The notes under the pieces: generated by a model
Seen by the model: only the letters and a program-made list of their open reading frames with translations
The model's database searches: none
What the model was told of the DNA's origin: nothing
Translations under genes and position numbers: made by a program
NCBI GenBank assembly: GCA_949987565.1
Contig: OX465111.1
Span: 18,934,788-18,998,787 of the forward strand
Reading direction: 5' to 3'
DNA: 64,000 nt
DNA from: Luidia sarsii
Taxonomy: Eukaryota > Echinodermata > Asteroidea > Paxillosida > Luidiidae
In this document: positions 40,901 to 52,100 of the stretch, piece after piece
Position numbering within the stretch: the first letter of the stretch is position 1
Layout: each line of letters begins with the position of its first letter

Positions 40901-42849
40901 TCAACTGAGGGACTTTTTGGTATGGAATTTTTCGCCTCGAAAGTGAGGGCTTTTGTACAACGTTATACGGGATCTCGGGGTGCAGCACACAAAATCCATC
41001 CAAGATGGCTCCGCCGATCTGATTATCATAAAGTGTGTACCCACAATTATTTTTTTTAATAAGGGGTCTTTGGAGGTTAACTAACTGATACATTGTAGAA
41101 CAAGTGAAGCTTAAGACAACCTATGGGTTCACTCTTCAATTTGGTATGTAATTTGGACAATATCTGGCTTTAAATGTGGCCCTATTTGGCTGTGGAAGTG
41201 GAGGGGTCCATTCCAAAATCCTTGCAGAAATTCGGCTTGGACGGCAACACATTTTGGGGGTGTTTTTTTCTGCGGGTAATTAGCAAAAAATCTAATCGGC
41301 TAAGAGCACTAAAATTATAGTATAGCTACAAGAACTGAGAGACTTTTGGGCATGGGATAATTGGCTTTGAAAGTGGGTGTTTTTGCACAGTGTTCAATGG
41401 GAGCTCTATTTAGTGTTCTGCACCTCTCGATTGAGCGATCACGTTACAGCGCCCTCTCGCGTCCACAGTGAATGTCACTTTCAGTCACTGTGTAAATAGC
41501 GGAAACATACTGTACTCTAATTTATAGCTGTCTTATTTCCATGGTTTATGAGCGCTGTGTGGACCTTTCTCTACATTGGTTAGAAGTGCAATTCACCCAG
41601 CAACTCCCTACGGATCCTACTTTACTCCCCCCAAATTTGTTTATAAGAAATGAAATAAAAAATTGCCGAGAAAAGGAAATGGAGGGAAAGATTTTGGTTT
41701 AATACCCTCAGCGTAAGAAAGGGTGGAATCCCACTAAATCCACAATAGATAAACTATAATTATTATGTAGAAAAACGACACTGTCTGGCACAAACACTTG
41801 CCCAGAAAATTGGACTTGCATTATTCTCAAAAATCATGATTTTGTGACGCGTATTGTCAACCGGACGACGGTCAGTAGTGACAGCATGCACTATGTACAG
41901 GCTCATGCACTTCACTATTCCTACATGCACCGCACATACGGGCAACAGTCATGAATTTTGTGAATGTTGTAAGTCCAATATTTTCGGCAAGTGGTTATGC
42001 CAGACCATGGATGATGTCTACATTAGAATCGGTGGTCTAATTTGGGTTTAGGGTTTTTCCCAATACTGTCACAGTGAGGGTATTAAACTAAAATCTTGAG
42101 TTTGAGTTACATTGCTTTATTGTCGGCGAATTGACGGACACAGCACGGGCAAGACAAACGACACTGGGAGCGTTTTCCCTCGGCATGCGATAAAGGGAAT
42201 TCTTCGAACTCCACGAATCCCAGAAGGAATTAAATCGATGAGCCTCCTGTGTAACTGCCTTTGTCTGAATTGACGAGCGGTGAAATGAGCTCAAACAAGA
42301 GCGTTACCAGTCATAGAAGGTGTTCGAAATATAAGGCTTAGGCTTGGGCTTCGGTCATATTTATCTCACTCGTTACAATATCACAGGCATCTAAAAACAA
42401 GCGTTTAGCCCCAGTTTCTTGGGGGAATACCCTGTACCTATCAAACCAACAAACCTTCAAATTCGGAAACTGAACCACAACCTGGATTTCCAGGCTTGGT
42501 CAGGCGGAGACGAAGCCTGAGCCCGAGCCTGAGCCTTCATTTCGGAAACGGCCATAGTTGCGGTGACGGTAACCCTCATCCTCCCGGCCTTCGGAGACCC
42601 GAGGAGACTGAAGGTTTACGGTACACCGCTGAACTAGTAAGTAGTACTAGTAGGCAGTAGAACAGTCAGTGTTGTGGGACTTGACTCACCTGGCCCAAAA
42701 ATAATGCCCATGTCCACGTTCGTCTCGCCGGTCCAGTGGTCCAGAACACTCCCGAAGACCAGACGAACAAATACACCAGAAATAATCCTCCAAAATGTGC
42801 TCTCAACGAACGGGAACAGTTCGACAAATATGGCGAGTCCTGCAGACAT
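37882..42849 (-). CDS. Two-exon gene for a 90-residue hydrophobic protein, unrecognised
   Basis: Exons 42849-42690 and 37994-37882 join in phase 1 across a 4.7-kb intron. The protein starts MSAGLAIFVELFPFVESTF, has one or two hydrophobic stretches in the first 35 residues, and continues FGPGFGKPRVYNPSLYWIKD to a stop after YFDFFF. Both splice sites are consensus (GTGAGTCAA donor; TTTTTTCTACAG acceptor), and the reading frame continues exactly across the join; this is the main evidence. The last codons come from an A/T run, so the true end may differ; a weaker donor GTATGC also exists in exon 2. I cannot assign a family. The size and composition would suit a small mitochondrial or endomembrane protein, but that is only a guess. 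Confidence 0.55.
38526..38701. mobile_element. Hammerhead-like element, inverted pair with target-site duplication
   Basis: Element 38540-38687 between copies of GGTCGTCAATTATG. Two head-to-head cores joined by a short spacer, with the tail on the left. Confidence 0.9.
38797..38870 (+). repeat. GGA-rich array 1
   Basis: Purine-only segment of AGGAGG units, followed by GATAGACAGCTG and GAGTCGATGGACACGA as after the other two arrays. Confidence 0.9.
38968..39433 (+). repeat. GGA-rich array 2
   Basis: About 460 bp of GGA, GGGGA and GAAGGAGG units, ending GTTGGGTATAGACAGCTGCA and GAGTCGATGGACACGACA. Long open frames on both strands are a by-product. Confidence 0.95.
39960..40070. mobile_element. 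GGGTGCAG element, fragment
   Basis: GCTGATTATCAGAAAAATGT then GTACCCACAATTTGTTTTGA, as in the middle of copy B. Confidence 0.5.
40075..40185 (+). mobile_element. SINE family 2, shortened
   Basis: GGATAGCTGAGATGGTAAGA and GAGGTATCGGTCCAAATCCC, then TTGCCATTTTTCAATTT. Confidence 0.7.
40195..40515 (+). repeat. GGA-rich array 3
   Basis: Same make-up and same right flank (GTTGGGTATAGACAGCTGCA) as array 2, so the two share an origin. Confidence 0.95.
40583..40695 (+). mobile_element. SINE family 2, internally deleted
   Basis: CTTCTGACTGGCGCCCCCAC leader joined directly to AGAGGTCTCTGATTCATGTC. Confidence 0.65.
40680..40976. mobile_element. GGGTGCAG element, truncated copy C
   Basis: Starts inside the element (GGCCCTATTTGGCTGTAGAG) and abuts copy B head to tail. 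Confidence 0.7.
40977..41425. mobile_element. GGGTGCAG element, copy B, opposite orientation to copy A
   Basis: GGGGTGCAGCACACAAAATC to TTTAGTGTTCTGCACC; about 450 bp matching copy A on the other strand. Confidence 0.8.
41430..42310. other. Intron of the 90-residue gene, no further feature
   Basis: Short open frames only. No splice-bracketed coding segment found. Confidence 0.45.
42314..42552. mobile_element. Inverted-repeat element with GGCTTAGGCTT arms
   Basis: TTCGAAATATAAGGCTTAGG on the left; CCTGAGCCTTCATTTCGGAA on the right. Arms are built of degenerate hexamers. Confidence 0.7.
42690..42849 (-). CDS. Exon 1 of the unrecognised 90-residue protein
   Basis: Starts ATG TCT GCA and ends FGP plus one nucleotide, followed by GTGAGT. 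53 codons, hydrophobic in the N-terminal half, then DHWTGETNVDMGIIFGP. Confidence 0.6.
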
Positions 42850-42959
42850 CACATTTTATTAACACGAAGGGCAGACGACATTTTTTGTTGTGCTGTTTCG
42901 AACGTCCCGCAAAGACGTGCTTCGCACGTGGCTGGTGCATTTCATTTTTCAGGGTAAGG

Positions 42960-43875
42960 GTAATTACGACACTTTTCCCCAAAATCTATTTCTTCAAATA
43001 TCTGCGGTGAATGGAATAATTTCAAACCAGACACCAATCATTACATATTTTGCTAGAAGCTTTTCGGGTTACTTTCATATTCATGTGGAAAATTTCGATA
43101 TTATTTCAACGCGTATGGCGTGGAATTGCTTCACACACCCCCATCGTAAAATGTTGAGGTCCAATAAAAAGTTTCCGGGCGCGGATTTGCATATGAATAG
43201 ACTTGGGAATTGCGGCAACCTGCCAAGATCAAGAGGGTCGGAAAACTGACAAAAAAATAAAAGAAGGCTTCACATTATATGTATGAACTGTTTTAATGAG
43301 TGTCACCCTTCACACAGCCCTCTCATAAATGCACAAACAAAAAATAAATTCCACTTTCGTTGAAGCTATGTTACACTCGAACCATCAATTGAATAATCAC
43401 ATAATTTCTTGAACTAAGGGACATGGATTTAGTACATGTTCAGAAACGATCGATATGAACCAACAAAATCACACAATTAGAAGAAAAAAATTGTATTCAA
43501 TGGTACCGGAGTAGACAACCATTTGGGACGGGCGGGGAAATGATGAATGATCTAACATGCATCCGTTAGTAGAATGTTCTCAACAACATCCCATTGTCTG
43601 CTGGAAACAAGATAAGAATAAAATCTATAGGCACTTATCAACTCAGTGGGTTTTTGGTATAAAACGATGAAGTCAATGACGGTTTAATTTCAAAAGCAAC
43701 ATTTTGAAATTTACTTTTTGTCATGGAAATCACAATGGTAGTTAAAATTATCTCGAGCACCACATAACTGATGTGAAATGGGAGCTTTAATTTTGCAAGA
43801 AAATAACCACTCTTGTTCAAAGGGTTCTCTAATAATTGGAATTTACTATTTATCTGGATGATTGATTCTGCATTA
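42960..43875. other. No gene seen
   Basis: AT-rich sequence upstream of the 90-residue gene; the mildly CG-enriched 42890-42940 may belong to its promoter. Confidence 0.4.
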
Positions 43876-43877
43876 TT

Positions 43878-43990
43878 TTGGGAAAGGCCCTGCTAGGATC
43901 AGAATGCAAGCTCCTAAAACTTACTATTCAGATTTGTATATTTTTTTTGTATTTTGGGGTCAGTAAGGAGTTTGCAACATTTCTACATAA
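43878..43990 (+). mobile_element. Hammerhead-like short repeat, decayed copy
   Basis: GGGAAAGGCCCTGCTAGGAT then CAGAATGC, followed by the tail GTCAGTAAGGAGTTTGCAAC. Confidence 0.6.
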
Positions 43991-45119
43991 CTTGCCATAT
44001 CAATGCTACTTCTTAAGACTTGAAAAATGAACATCGATTCTTGGGTTTAAGAGAAGATGCAGAAATAACATAGATCTAGAAATTGAAGATTATTTGTGAC
44101 ATAATTTCCAGGGTCAATTTTCATAGAGCTCTATGGGCATGGAAATGTGTATGGCTATGTCTTTGGCTTCTGCCTGCAAATGCAAGAATATTAAATTCAA
44201 ATAGAAACATCCTTAAAAAGGGTTACAGCCACATCTATAGCCCTTACTTCAGTTTTCATTTTCTTTGTTCGTGGGGGAGGTCAAAGATAAACAATACCAA
44301 ACATTTAAAACTGACTTTCAATCATGAATATCAACAATGATTATAATACTATTTGGTACCCAATTTATGGTTGAGTACTTTTGAGCTGATAATTGTCTGT
44401 TAACAAGTTCAAATAAATAGGATTAAATAAAAAAACAAAAGACTCACAATCACACACACACACACACACACACACACCCACACATGCACACAAACACTCT
44501 CTGCACAATGCCTCTGTACTGTACAGACCAACCAATCATCTTTAAAAGTACTTTACAAAATTTAACCATCTCTGTGCTGCGGTATCAGAGGATAAGGGAG
44601 ACCATGGGTTTTTATAGATACCAGCTGAATTGATACCAGTACCGAGTGGATGTGTGATCACTACCACAAATGACCATTAGATGGCCATAGGCCAAAATGT
44701 ACCAGATGTCCAGTTTGTAACATTTCTGTATGTGAAAGTGCACATACTTGGATGCACATACTGATACCGTACTTGGATCTCCTCTGAATAGCTATTGTGC
44801 CGGCAGAAATCCGCAGAAACATCTTAACAGGGAGAGCTTAGGGTTACACACAGACAGATAATCAGACAGACTTTGGCAGTAGGCACTTTTGTTTTCAAGC
44901 ACAAAATAGCAACTAATCGATTCAATATGGCATGTGTGTAAATCCCTTTGCCCAAACTCAAAGCAAGTAAGTCTAAAACTAAAACATAGTTGTAATTCTG
45001 TTGGGGTGATTCTGAGGATGAACAGACAAATTTCTTTTGAGAATAAGATCACCCTAATTTATCTTGTCAAATTTGAAGTTTCGCCCAAAACAATCCATAT
45101 TGAACGATTCATATGACCA
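43991..45119. other. No gene seen apart from the CA microsatellite
   Basis: AT-rich, short frames with poor codon make-up. Confidence 0.5.
44449..44482 (+). repeat. CA microsatellite
   Basis: About 14 CA units with one CCC interruption. Confidence 0.95.
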
Positions 45120-45570
45120 ATAGACAAGGGTAATCAATACACACTGGTAATCAATATTTGATAGTGATCAATACATATAGGTTATCAACATATTGGTGAT
45201 CAATGCATATTGGGGATCAATAAGCCGAGCTGGTTACCAATGCTTATTGGTAATCAATATGCATACCGATATACTAGATATCAATATTATATTGGTGATC
45301 AATATATATTGGTGATCAATACACATTGGTGATCAATACATATTGGTGACCAATACACATTGGTGACCAATACATATTGGTGGTCAATACATATTGGTGA
45401 TCAATACATATTAGTGATCAATATATTGGTGATCAATGCATAATTGGTGATAAATATATTGGTGATTAGCTATGCATACCGATGATCAATATAACAAATT
45501 ATTGTGGCGATCAGTCAAAATTGCTGATAAATAAATGACTAATCAATACATATTGGTCAGTTAGTATTTG
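45120..45570 (+). repeat. Degenerate array of TTGGTGATCAATACATA (about 17-20 bp)
   Basis: Over 20 diverged units, each with the palindrome-like TGATCA. Confidence 0.9.
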
Positions 45571-45879
45571 TCATCGAGACACACTGGTTATGAATCATTG
45601 TCCCTATGTCTAGCTACGAGCTCCAAGCTGGCATTGGTGATTATAATTAATTAGACTAATTAGACTAATTATCATTCCCAGAATCACCCACACGGGAGCC
45701 GACAGCCCTAGTACTGCTGTTTGCTGTTTACTGATTGGTATCCAATCCAAATAGAACCCGGCCCAGCACAAGGTCAACCTTCCTCTCTGTAGACATCGGC
45801 TGGGCAGTAGAGGCAGTGCCGTTAATTGTCTCGCTGGAGGACATCAACAAACCTCTCAACTCCAGACAAGGGCTGTTTC

Positions 45880-46275
45880 CACTGCTGCGCCAATAATCCC
45901 AATCAGAATCGCAATTCACCATTTCTTTTGGCTCGAGTTCACGCCGGCCCCAAAAAATCGTGACGCCAAAGATCGCGAGCCGATTGAGGTTAGCAGTTGT
46001 GGTCAAATGGTGGGCGTGTCCTTGAGGGTGGCCCACGCAAAGAGACATTATAAACAAGCACTTCTTGTCAGTCAGAATGCGAGCGGTGCATTGTGGGATT
46101 AAAAAAAAACACCCGGTGCAGTTAAGTGCAGCGTTCCCACACACATTGCATCGCAAAAAAAAACCCAGATATTTTTTGAAAAGTCTCACTCAAAGTGGAG
46201 TCCGAATCGCGATTCAAATCCCACTTATAATCGCATTTGTTGTGTCTACACACACAACAAAGTAGAGTTTGGATT
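45880..46275. other. Possible decayed DNA element
   Basis: AATCGCGATTCAAATCCCAC and CATTGTGGGATTAAAA resemble parts of small DNA transposons, with AATCGCAATT-type inverted parts near both ends. The boundaries are not clear. The open frame of 153 codons on the minus strand has no recognisable domain. Confidence 0.3.
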
Positions 46276-47299
46276 GCAATTAAAATAGTGCCACCATCAA
46301 CATGTTTAACTCACAGTTCAAACATAGCAAAATGTTTATATAAGGTAATCAGTTCCACATGAATACACAACTGCCATCTCAGTACCAAAAACCAACCAAG
46401 TACATTGTATATCTAGTACTCATGGTCATTATCAGTTGTAGCTATTGATGGGTAGCATTGTCAGGAATCCTGGGAGACCATCTGCGGCTGCGGCTGTGGG
46501 CACTACAGGCAATCCCACCAACACAGGCACAGGTAGACTTAGCATTGGCTCGAGCCTGAGCCGTAGCCATGGTTCAGGCCCGAGTGCGCCTGACATACAA
46601 TCACCAATAGAGGGCGCCGTTCACCACACACAGGCTCACTATCACATCATCACCCATTTCTTAGTTGAGACTGTGTTAAAAAACAAAAGTGGTTTCCAAA
46701 AAGTGCATCATGAGCACACAAAATGATGGAAAAATTATTGTCACCAATATGTGTCATAGATGACCCAAATGGCTATTAGTGACCAATATTTCCTTAAAAA
46801 ACTCCACAAACTGTATGACAAGATACTCTGCAAGATTTATAAAAAAAACTACCTTCATATTCAAAAATTCCATTCCCAACTCCATCTTTTGACACTTTTT
46901 AGAAATATGAATTGACCAGAAAAATATCAAATCTCGATCACAGCCATCTGGGCCAGCAGTTGAACGAAGGAGTTCAAAGTTGAAGGGGCGCATTTTGATG
47001 GTAACGACGGAGAAACGCTTTTAACTCCACTGAGATTTACTCCCAAACCTTTTGGTGAGGTGAGAGTTACATGGGGTAATTAGGTGAGGAAATGTTCACA
47101 GCATTAAGTCAAACAGAAACAAACTAAATCTTGGTTTGTCCCCTGCAAAATGCACCCCTGTTCATCCATTTGTTCAGTATGGCATCTTTTTCAGCTTCGG
47201 CATTCTACCTTGAAAACAAATATATGAAATGTTATTTCAGAAGGTAGTTCAAACAGCAGATTTATCATCCTATCTATGTGTTCAAATCCTTTTCTCAGC

Positions 47300-49042
47300 T
47301 TTGATCTGGGAAAAAAAAAAACCTCCCCTCCTTCTCAATGAAAATATTCCAAATGCTTTATTTACATTCTTTAACAAAGTGTTCCTTTGTGAATAAAACA
47401 AACATCAAGCGAGTTTTGAGTTTTGTTTTCAGTTTGTATACACAGTTCAATTCAGTATTTACACATGGTAGTGTTGATTTTAGTCAAAGATATGTATCTT
47501 CGGGAGTAGGGAAAAGTTGGAATAGAAATGTTTGATTTCTGAAAATGAAACGAAACCCCCCCCAAAAAAAACCTACAGCAATAATGTTTACTGTCAACAC
47601 AAGCATTGTGTATTTCTTTCTAGCAATGACGTTCTCCTATGTTGTGGCAGCTTCTAGTCAACAGAGGGCTCCCTTTCCATGGGACTGTCAAAACATTAAG
47701 TCACCTAGGGAACTGCTACAACTTAGTATTGATTGGACTAGCTAGTTTGTCTGGCTTTTTGCACAAAATGCAAGCCATGTCAAATCATGAATGACCAGGT
47801 ATAATGTGAAGAGATCACCGCACTTTAGCATGGGAACTGAGATGGTGTTATGCTGAGTTGTATAATTATTGGATTTCAGTCATACCTCTGTGTTCAACTC
47901 CCTGTTGAAGCTGTTATCAGCCATATCGGCAGTCACAAATTGATTGTTAACCTTGTTCCCAGAATCTACTTTCTCTTTGAGATCACATCACATGCTGCAA
48001 CTGAAGCTTTTGTCAGCCATCTTTGCAATCGCCATTTGCTTGTCAACCTTGTTCCCAGTGTCGACTATCTCTTTGACTTCTTGCCCATTACATCCAAACT
48101 CCCAGGACAAACAAAACAACAGCCCCCCCCCCCCACAAAAAAAAAATATTACAAAACAACTAATTATCGGTCTCATTATCCTGACTTCCTCTCTATCTCC
48201 TTCTGATTGCCACCCAACCTGCATCTCTTCTCGACAGAATCACCACAGCCGCTCTCACACCAAAACTGGAAACGAAAAACAACCGATGCTTACGTAACTC
48301 CGACCTTCCCACTTTGCGTGGAAAGCCAACCGGCGATCTCCCTACGCCTTCGTTAACAGTGGGTACCGTAAAAAAAAAAAAAAAACGTAAACAAAAAATT
48401 CCCCACGCACAGAATAATGCAATTAGTATAAACACTGGTGATATGACTCCCCGCAGAACAACTCGTGACCAAAAAAAGTTGGGAGTCAACAGCTACTCAC
48501 TTTTTTTTTCTTTTTTTTTTGGAAACCATAGAAAAATACTTTACACCCGAAAAAAACACCCCACTTTCTTAAAACCAGCAATATCACACAGTTGTATTTT
48601 TGTTATTATCATTATTTACATCTTCCCGTCAGGTGAGTATCAGCAACGTTCTGGGCCGGTTGGGCTGAGCAAGCACTTTTGGGAGGGGATTTTTTTCTCA
48701 GAAATTATCGCTCCCGTTCGCCTTTCTCCTTCTCGTGGGGATCCATCGTCCGCAGTTTTTGTTTTTTTTGTCTCCAGTTTCCGGTTGAGTCGCTGGAGGA
48801 TAAGACTGGTATGGGTTCCTCTCGACTTCAAGCGAAAGCCACTGCAGAATCCTGTCAGGGCAGAGGCCGAAACCAGACAGCCTTTTGAAGTCGAATGGAA
48901 GAATTGTTCTGGAGACAATAATGATTTTTAATTTTTTTTTTAAAGAGCCACCCCAGTTCACAGGGACGGCGGAGAAGCGTCCCGGTGTGGTTGACGTGTG
49001 ACCTCTGGTCTTCGACCTCTGGTCTTCGACCTCTGACCTGGG
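47300..49042 (-). other. Probable NCS1 3' untranslated and downstream region
   Basis: No coding signal. An AATAAA on the minus strand (plus-strand TTTATT near 47357) could end the transcript. Contains A-runs and two imperfect copies of a segment around 47880-48090 whose function is unclear. Confidence 0.3.
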
Positions 49043-49138
49043 TCACTGGGGGATCTCCAGTGAGAGGGCTTGAACTATCCAGGGGTCGCACTTGGATCCT
49101 TCTCGGAACTCTTCCTTGGTGAGTTTCCCGTCTTTATT
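49043..49138 (-). CDS. NCS1: NCS1 terminal exon: EF-hand 4 and C-terminus
   Basis: Acceptor CCTCCCAG. Encodes [31 protein letters not shown] and stop TGA at 49045-49043. The tail differs from the vertebrate SLYDGLV end. Confidence 0.93.
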   Translation of the reverse strand, partial: NKDGKLTKEEFREGSKCDPWIVQALSLEIPQ

Positions 49139-52100
49139 CTGGGAGGGGAAGAGAAAAGAGGAAAAGGGGAAAAGGGGCAATATCAACAGAAATTTTTCAA
49201 AGCAATTACAAAAACCATTTAAACCATCTAAAAAATGAATTTGATTTGTCTACCTACACCAGGTGACTGAATACAATTGGTAGATACTGTAGGTTCATTG
49301 CACATCAACCCTTTGTACACCCACAATAGGTGACTGAATGCAATTGGTAGACAGGGTCATCACACATCAACCCTTTGTCTACCCACAATAGGTGACTGAA
49401 TGCAATTGGTAGACAGGGTCATCACACATCAACCCTTTGTCTACCCACATCAGGTGACTGAATACAATTGTTAGACAGGGTCATCGCACATCAACCTTTT
49501 GACTACCCACATCAGGTGACTGAATACAATTGGTAGACAGGGTAATCAGACACAACCTTTTGTCTACTCACATCAGGTGACTGAATACAATTGGTAGACA
49601 GGGTCATCACACACTAATCCTTTGTCTACCCACAATAGGTGACTGAATACAATTGTTAGATAGGTTCATTGCACATCAACCCTTTGTCTACCAACATCAG
49701 CTGACTGAATATACATGTAATTGGTAGGCAGGGTCATAACACACCAGCCCTTTGTCTACCCACATCAGGTGACTGAATGCAATTAGTAGACAGGGTCTTC
49801 ACACACTAGCCCTTTGTCTACCCACAATAGGTGACTGAATACAATTGGTAGACAGGGTCATCACACACTAACCTGACGTTTCGATCCTAGCAGGACCTTT
49901 CTCAAAGGTCCTGCTAGGATCGAAACGTCGGGCCCTCTAACTTTTGAGAAAAATGTGTTCCCGCAGGCCTGAGAAGTAGTACACTCATAGCGGGTTATCT
50001 GCTGTAACTCAAGATTTGATGGATTGCGAAGCTTTGTAACAGCAGCCTGTGGGCCAATTTGCCTCTCTTGAATATTCTGATTCCTTTTCTGAGGACCGTC
50101 TTTCCTAGGAGAGACGCTGTGATGTTGGGCCATGGCAGAATTGTCCCCGAGACATCGGGGGTTCCTTACCGAATCCATCTGGCCAAAGATCTTGTTGACT
50201 CTCTTCTCGGGTGTGTCTTCGTCCTGGGGTAGATCCAGCATATTGCCCTACGAGGAGGAGGAGGAGGAAGAGGAGAAGGATTGATCTTCAGGGAGGCTGA
50301 GCGGTGTAGAAACAGGTTAAGAATAGAAAGCGGTCTACTTCTAAGTGGGTGACCAGTGATTACACTGCAGACATCTAAGCCCTTTTCCAAAAACCCCGGC
50401 TTAGGCTTAGGCTTCGGCACCAGCTTCGTCTCTGTTATCCCAAAGCTGAAATCACAGGTTGGAGTTCTTTGTTGAAGTTGAAGCTTTGGATTTGTTTTTC
50501 AAAAGTATAACATTCAAAATTACAACATTCAAAGAACGAAACCAGAGAAACCTCCCCTTTTCATGCTTTGTACTTTAAGTTGGACGAAAGAAAGAAAGAA
50601 AGAAAGACAAAGCCGGAGCCTGAGCCTAAGCCGGGTTTCGGAAAGAAGGGCCCTAGTGTTGCATACAGAGCTTTGACGTAAGGGCCTTTTTTTTGGCAGA
50701 GCAGGACACATATGACCTAGTTCAGGGATGATGGAGATGAAAGAAGAAGTTAACCACGTTTGCGATGAGTTTGGGGAGCAAACTAGAAGATGCTCAGTGG
50801 CTCTGTAATTGTCTGCAATGGAAGTTGATGGTCATCCTCAGTGGTGTCACCCCCATTTCTGAAGGACAACTCTAGCAGGGAGAGACTGCTTACCACCATT
50901 TTGTATATTGCATCTACAATGTCCAGCATTTCCTGCTTGGTGATGAACCCATCTTGGTCTAGGTCGTACAAATTGAATGCCCCTGAAGGTTGAGGATGGA
51001 GAGGAGAGAAAAAGAGCATGTAATGTCCAATGTTATTCAAAACTAATCAAAGTGGAAGGTTTGCACCATGTAAGACATCTCTTTTGAATCTCAAAAGTTA
51101 GGCACTTTGCCTTTGAGAAAGGTCCTGCTAGGATCGAAACGTCAGGCCCTCTAACTTTTGAGTTTTATGTATTTCAGGTCATTTTAGTCAGTGAGCAGTT
51201 TGCAACAGTTTTTGTATTAACTTCACATCTCTTTTGAGACAAACTAAGGCTCTGAAAAGAGCTCTTCCCAGACTTTTGTCTCAAAAGAGATGTGTTACAT
51301 GGTGCCAACACAAACATTCCTTCCACTTGTTACTTCCACCATGCAAGCCATCAAGTCTTATCAAATCTTATCAATTCTTATCAATCAAAGTCTCATCAAT
51401 TTTGGTGCTGAAGCGGCCCTATGAAATTGGCCCAGCCCTAAGGCTAGTGTGCAGATTTCCAAGCACTACAATTTCACGGAATGCCTGATACCATTACAAA
51501 CTTCCTAGTGAGTGGGTGATTAATCAAATTTGAGATGGCCGGAAATTGGCCGCTTGGTCCCCCTTTCAATGCTTCTGACAGGTGCTCCCACCCCAAGTAA
51601 AGACAGTCAGACTATTTAGGAAGGCCCCTACTGAGACGCTGGATACAGTTGTCAGCTCAGTTGGCAGAGTGCTAGTACGTTAAGCCAGAGGTCTGGTATC
51701 CAGTGATGTAAGTGTCCGACAAAGTCATTTCCTGAGAATCACTGAAGGCCAATAAATACGTGACTGAGATTCACGGCAGGGGTGCAGGTGGCCTTCAGTT
51801 TTTAGGGTTTCAACAGATAGAAAGAAATGAGCAGTTTGAGATGTACAGTACCTGTTTGACATTAAAACAAATGATATATAATATACATAAAAAAAATTAT
51901 AAAATAACAAATAAAAAAATTATTTGTATATTGCATCTACAATGTCCAGCATTTCCTACTTGGTGATGAACCCATCTTGGTCTAGATCGTAATAAATTAT
52001 ATAATAACAAATAAAAATAAAAAATCATAAAAAAATCATGCCATTTCCAGAAATCCTGAAATTTCAGGAAGTCTTGGATCCCTGTGTATCTTATTCCCAT

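Noticed and set aside
45728..46189. 153-codon open frame, minus strand
   Set aside because: No recognisable domain, no splice context, and the DNA looks like a decayed mobile element.
47880..48095. Coding exon for a Lys/Asp-rich repeat protein on the minus strand
   Set aside because: Two imperfect copies with stops between them and no clear splice sites.
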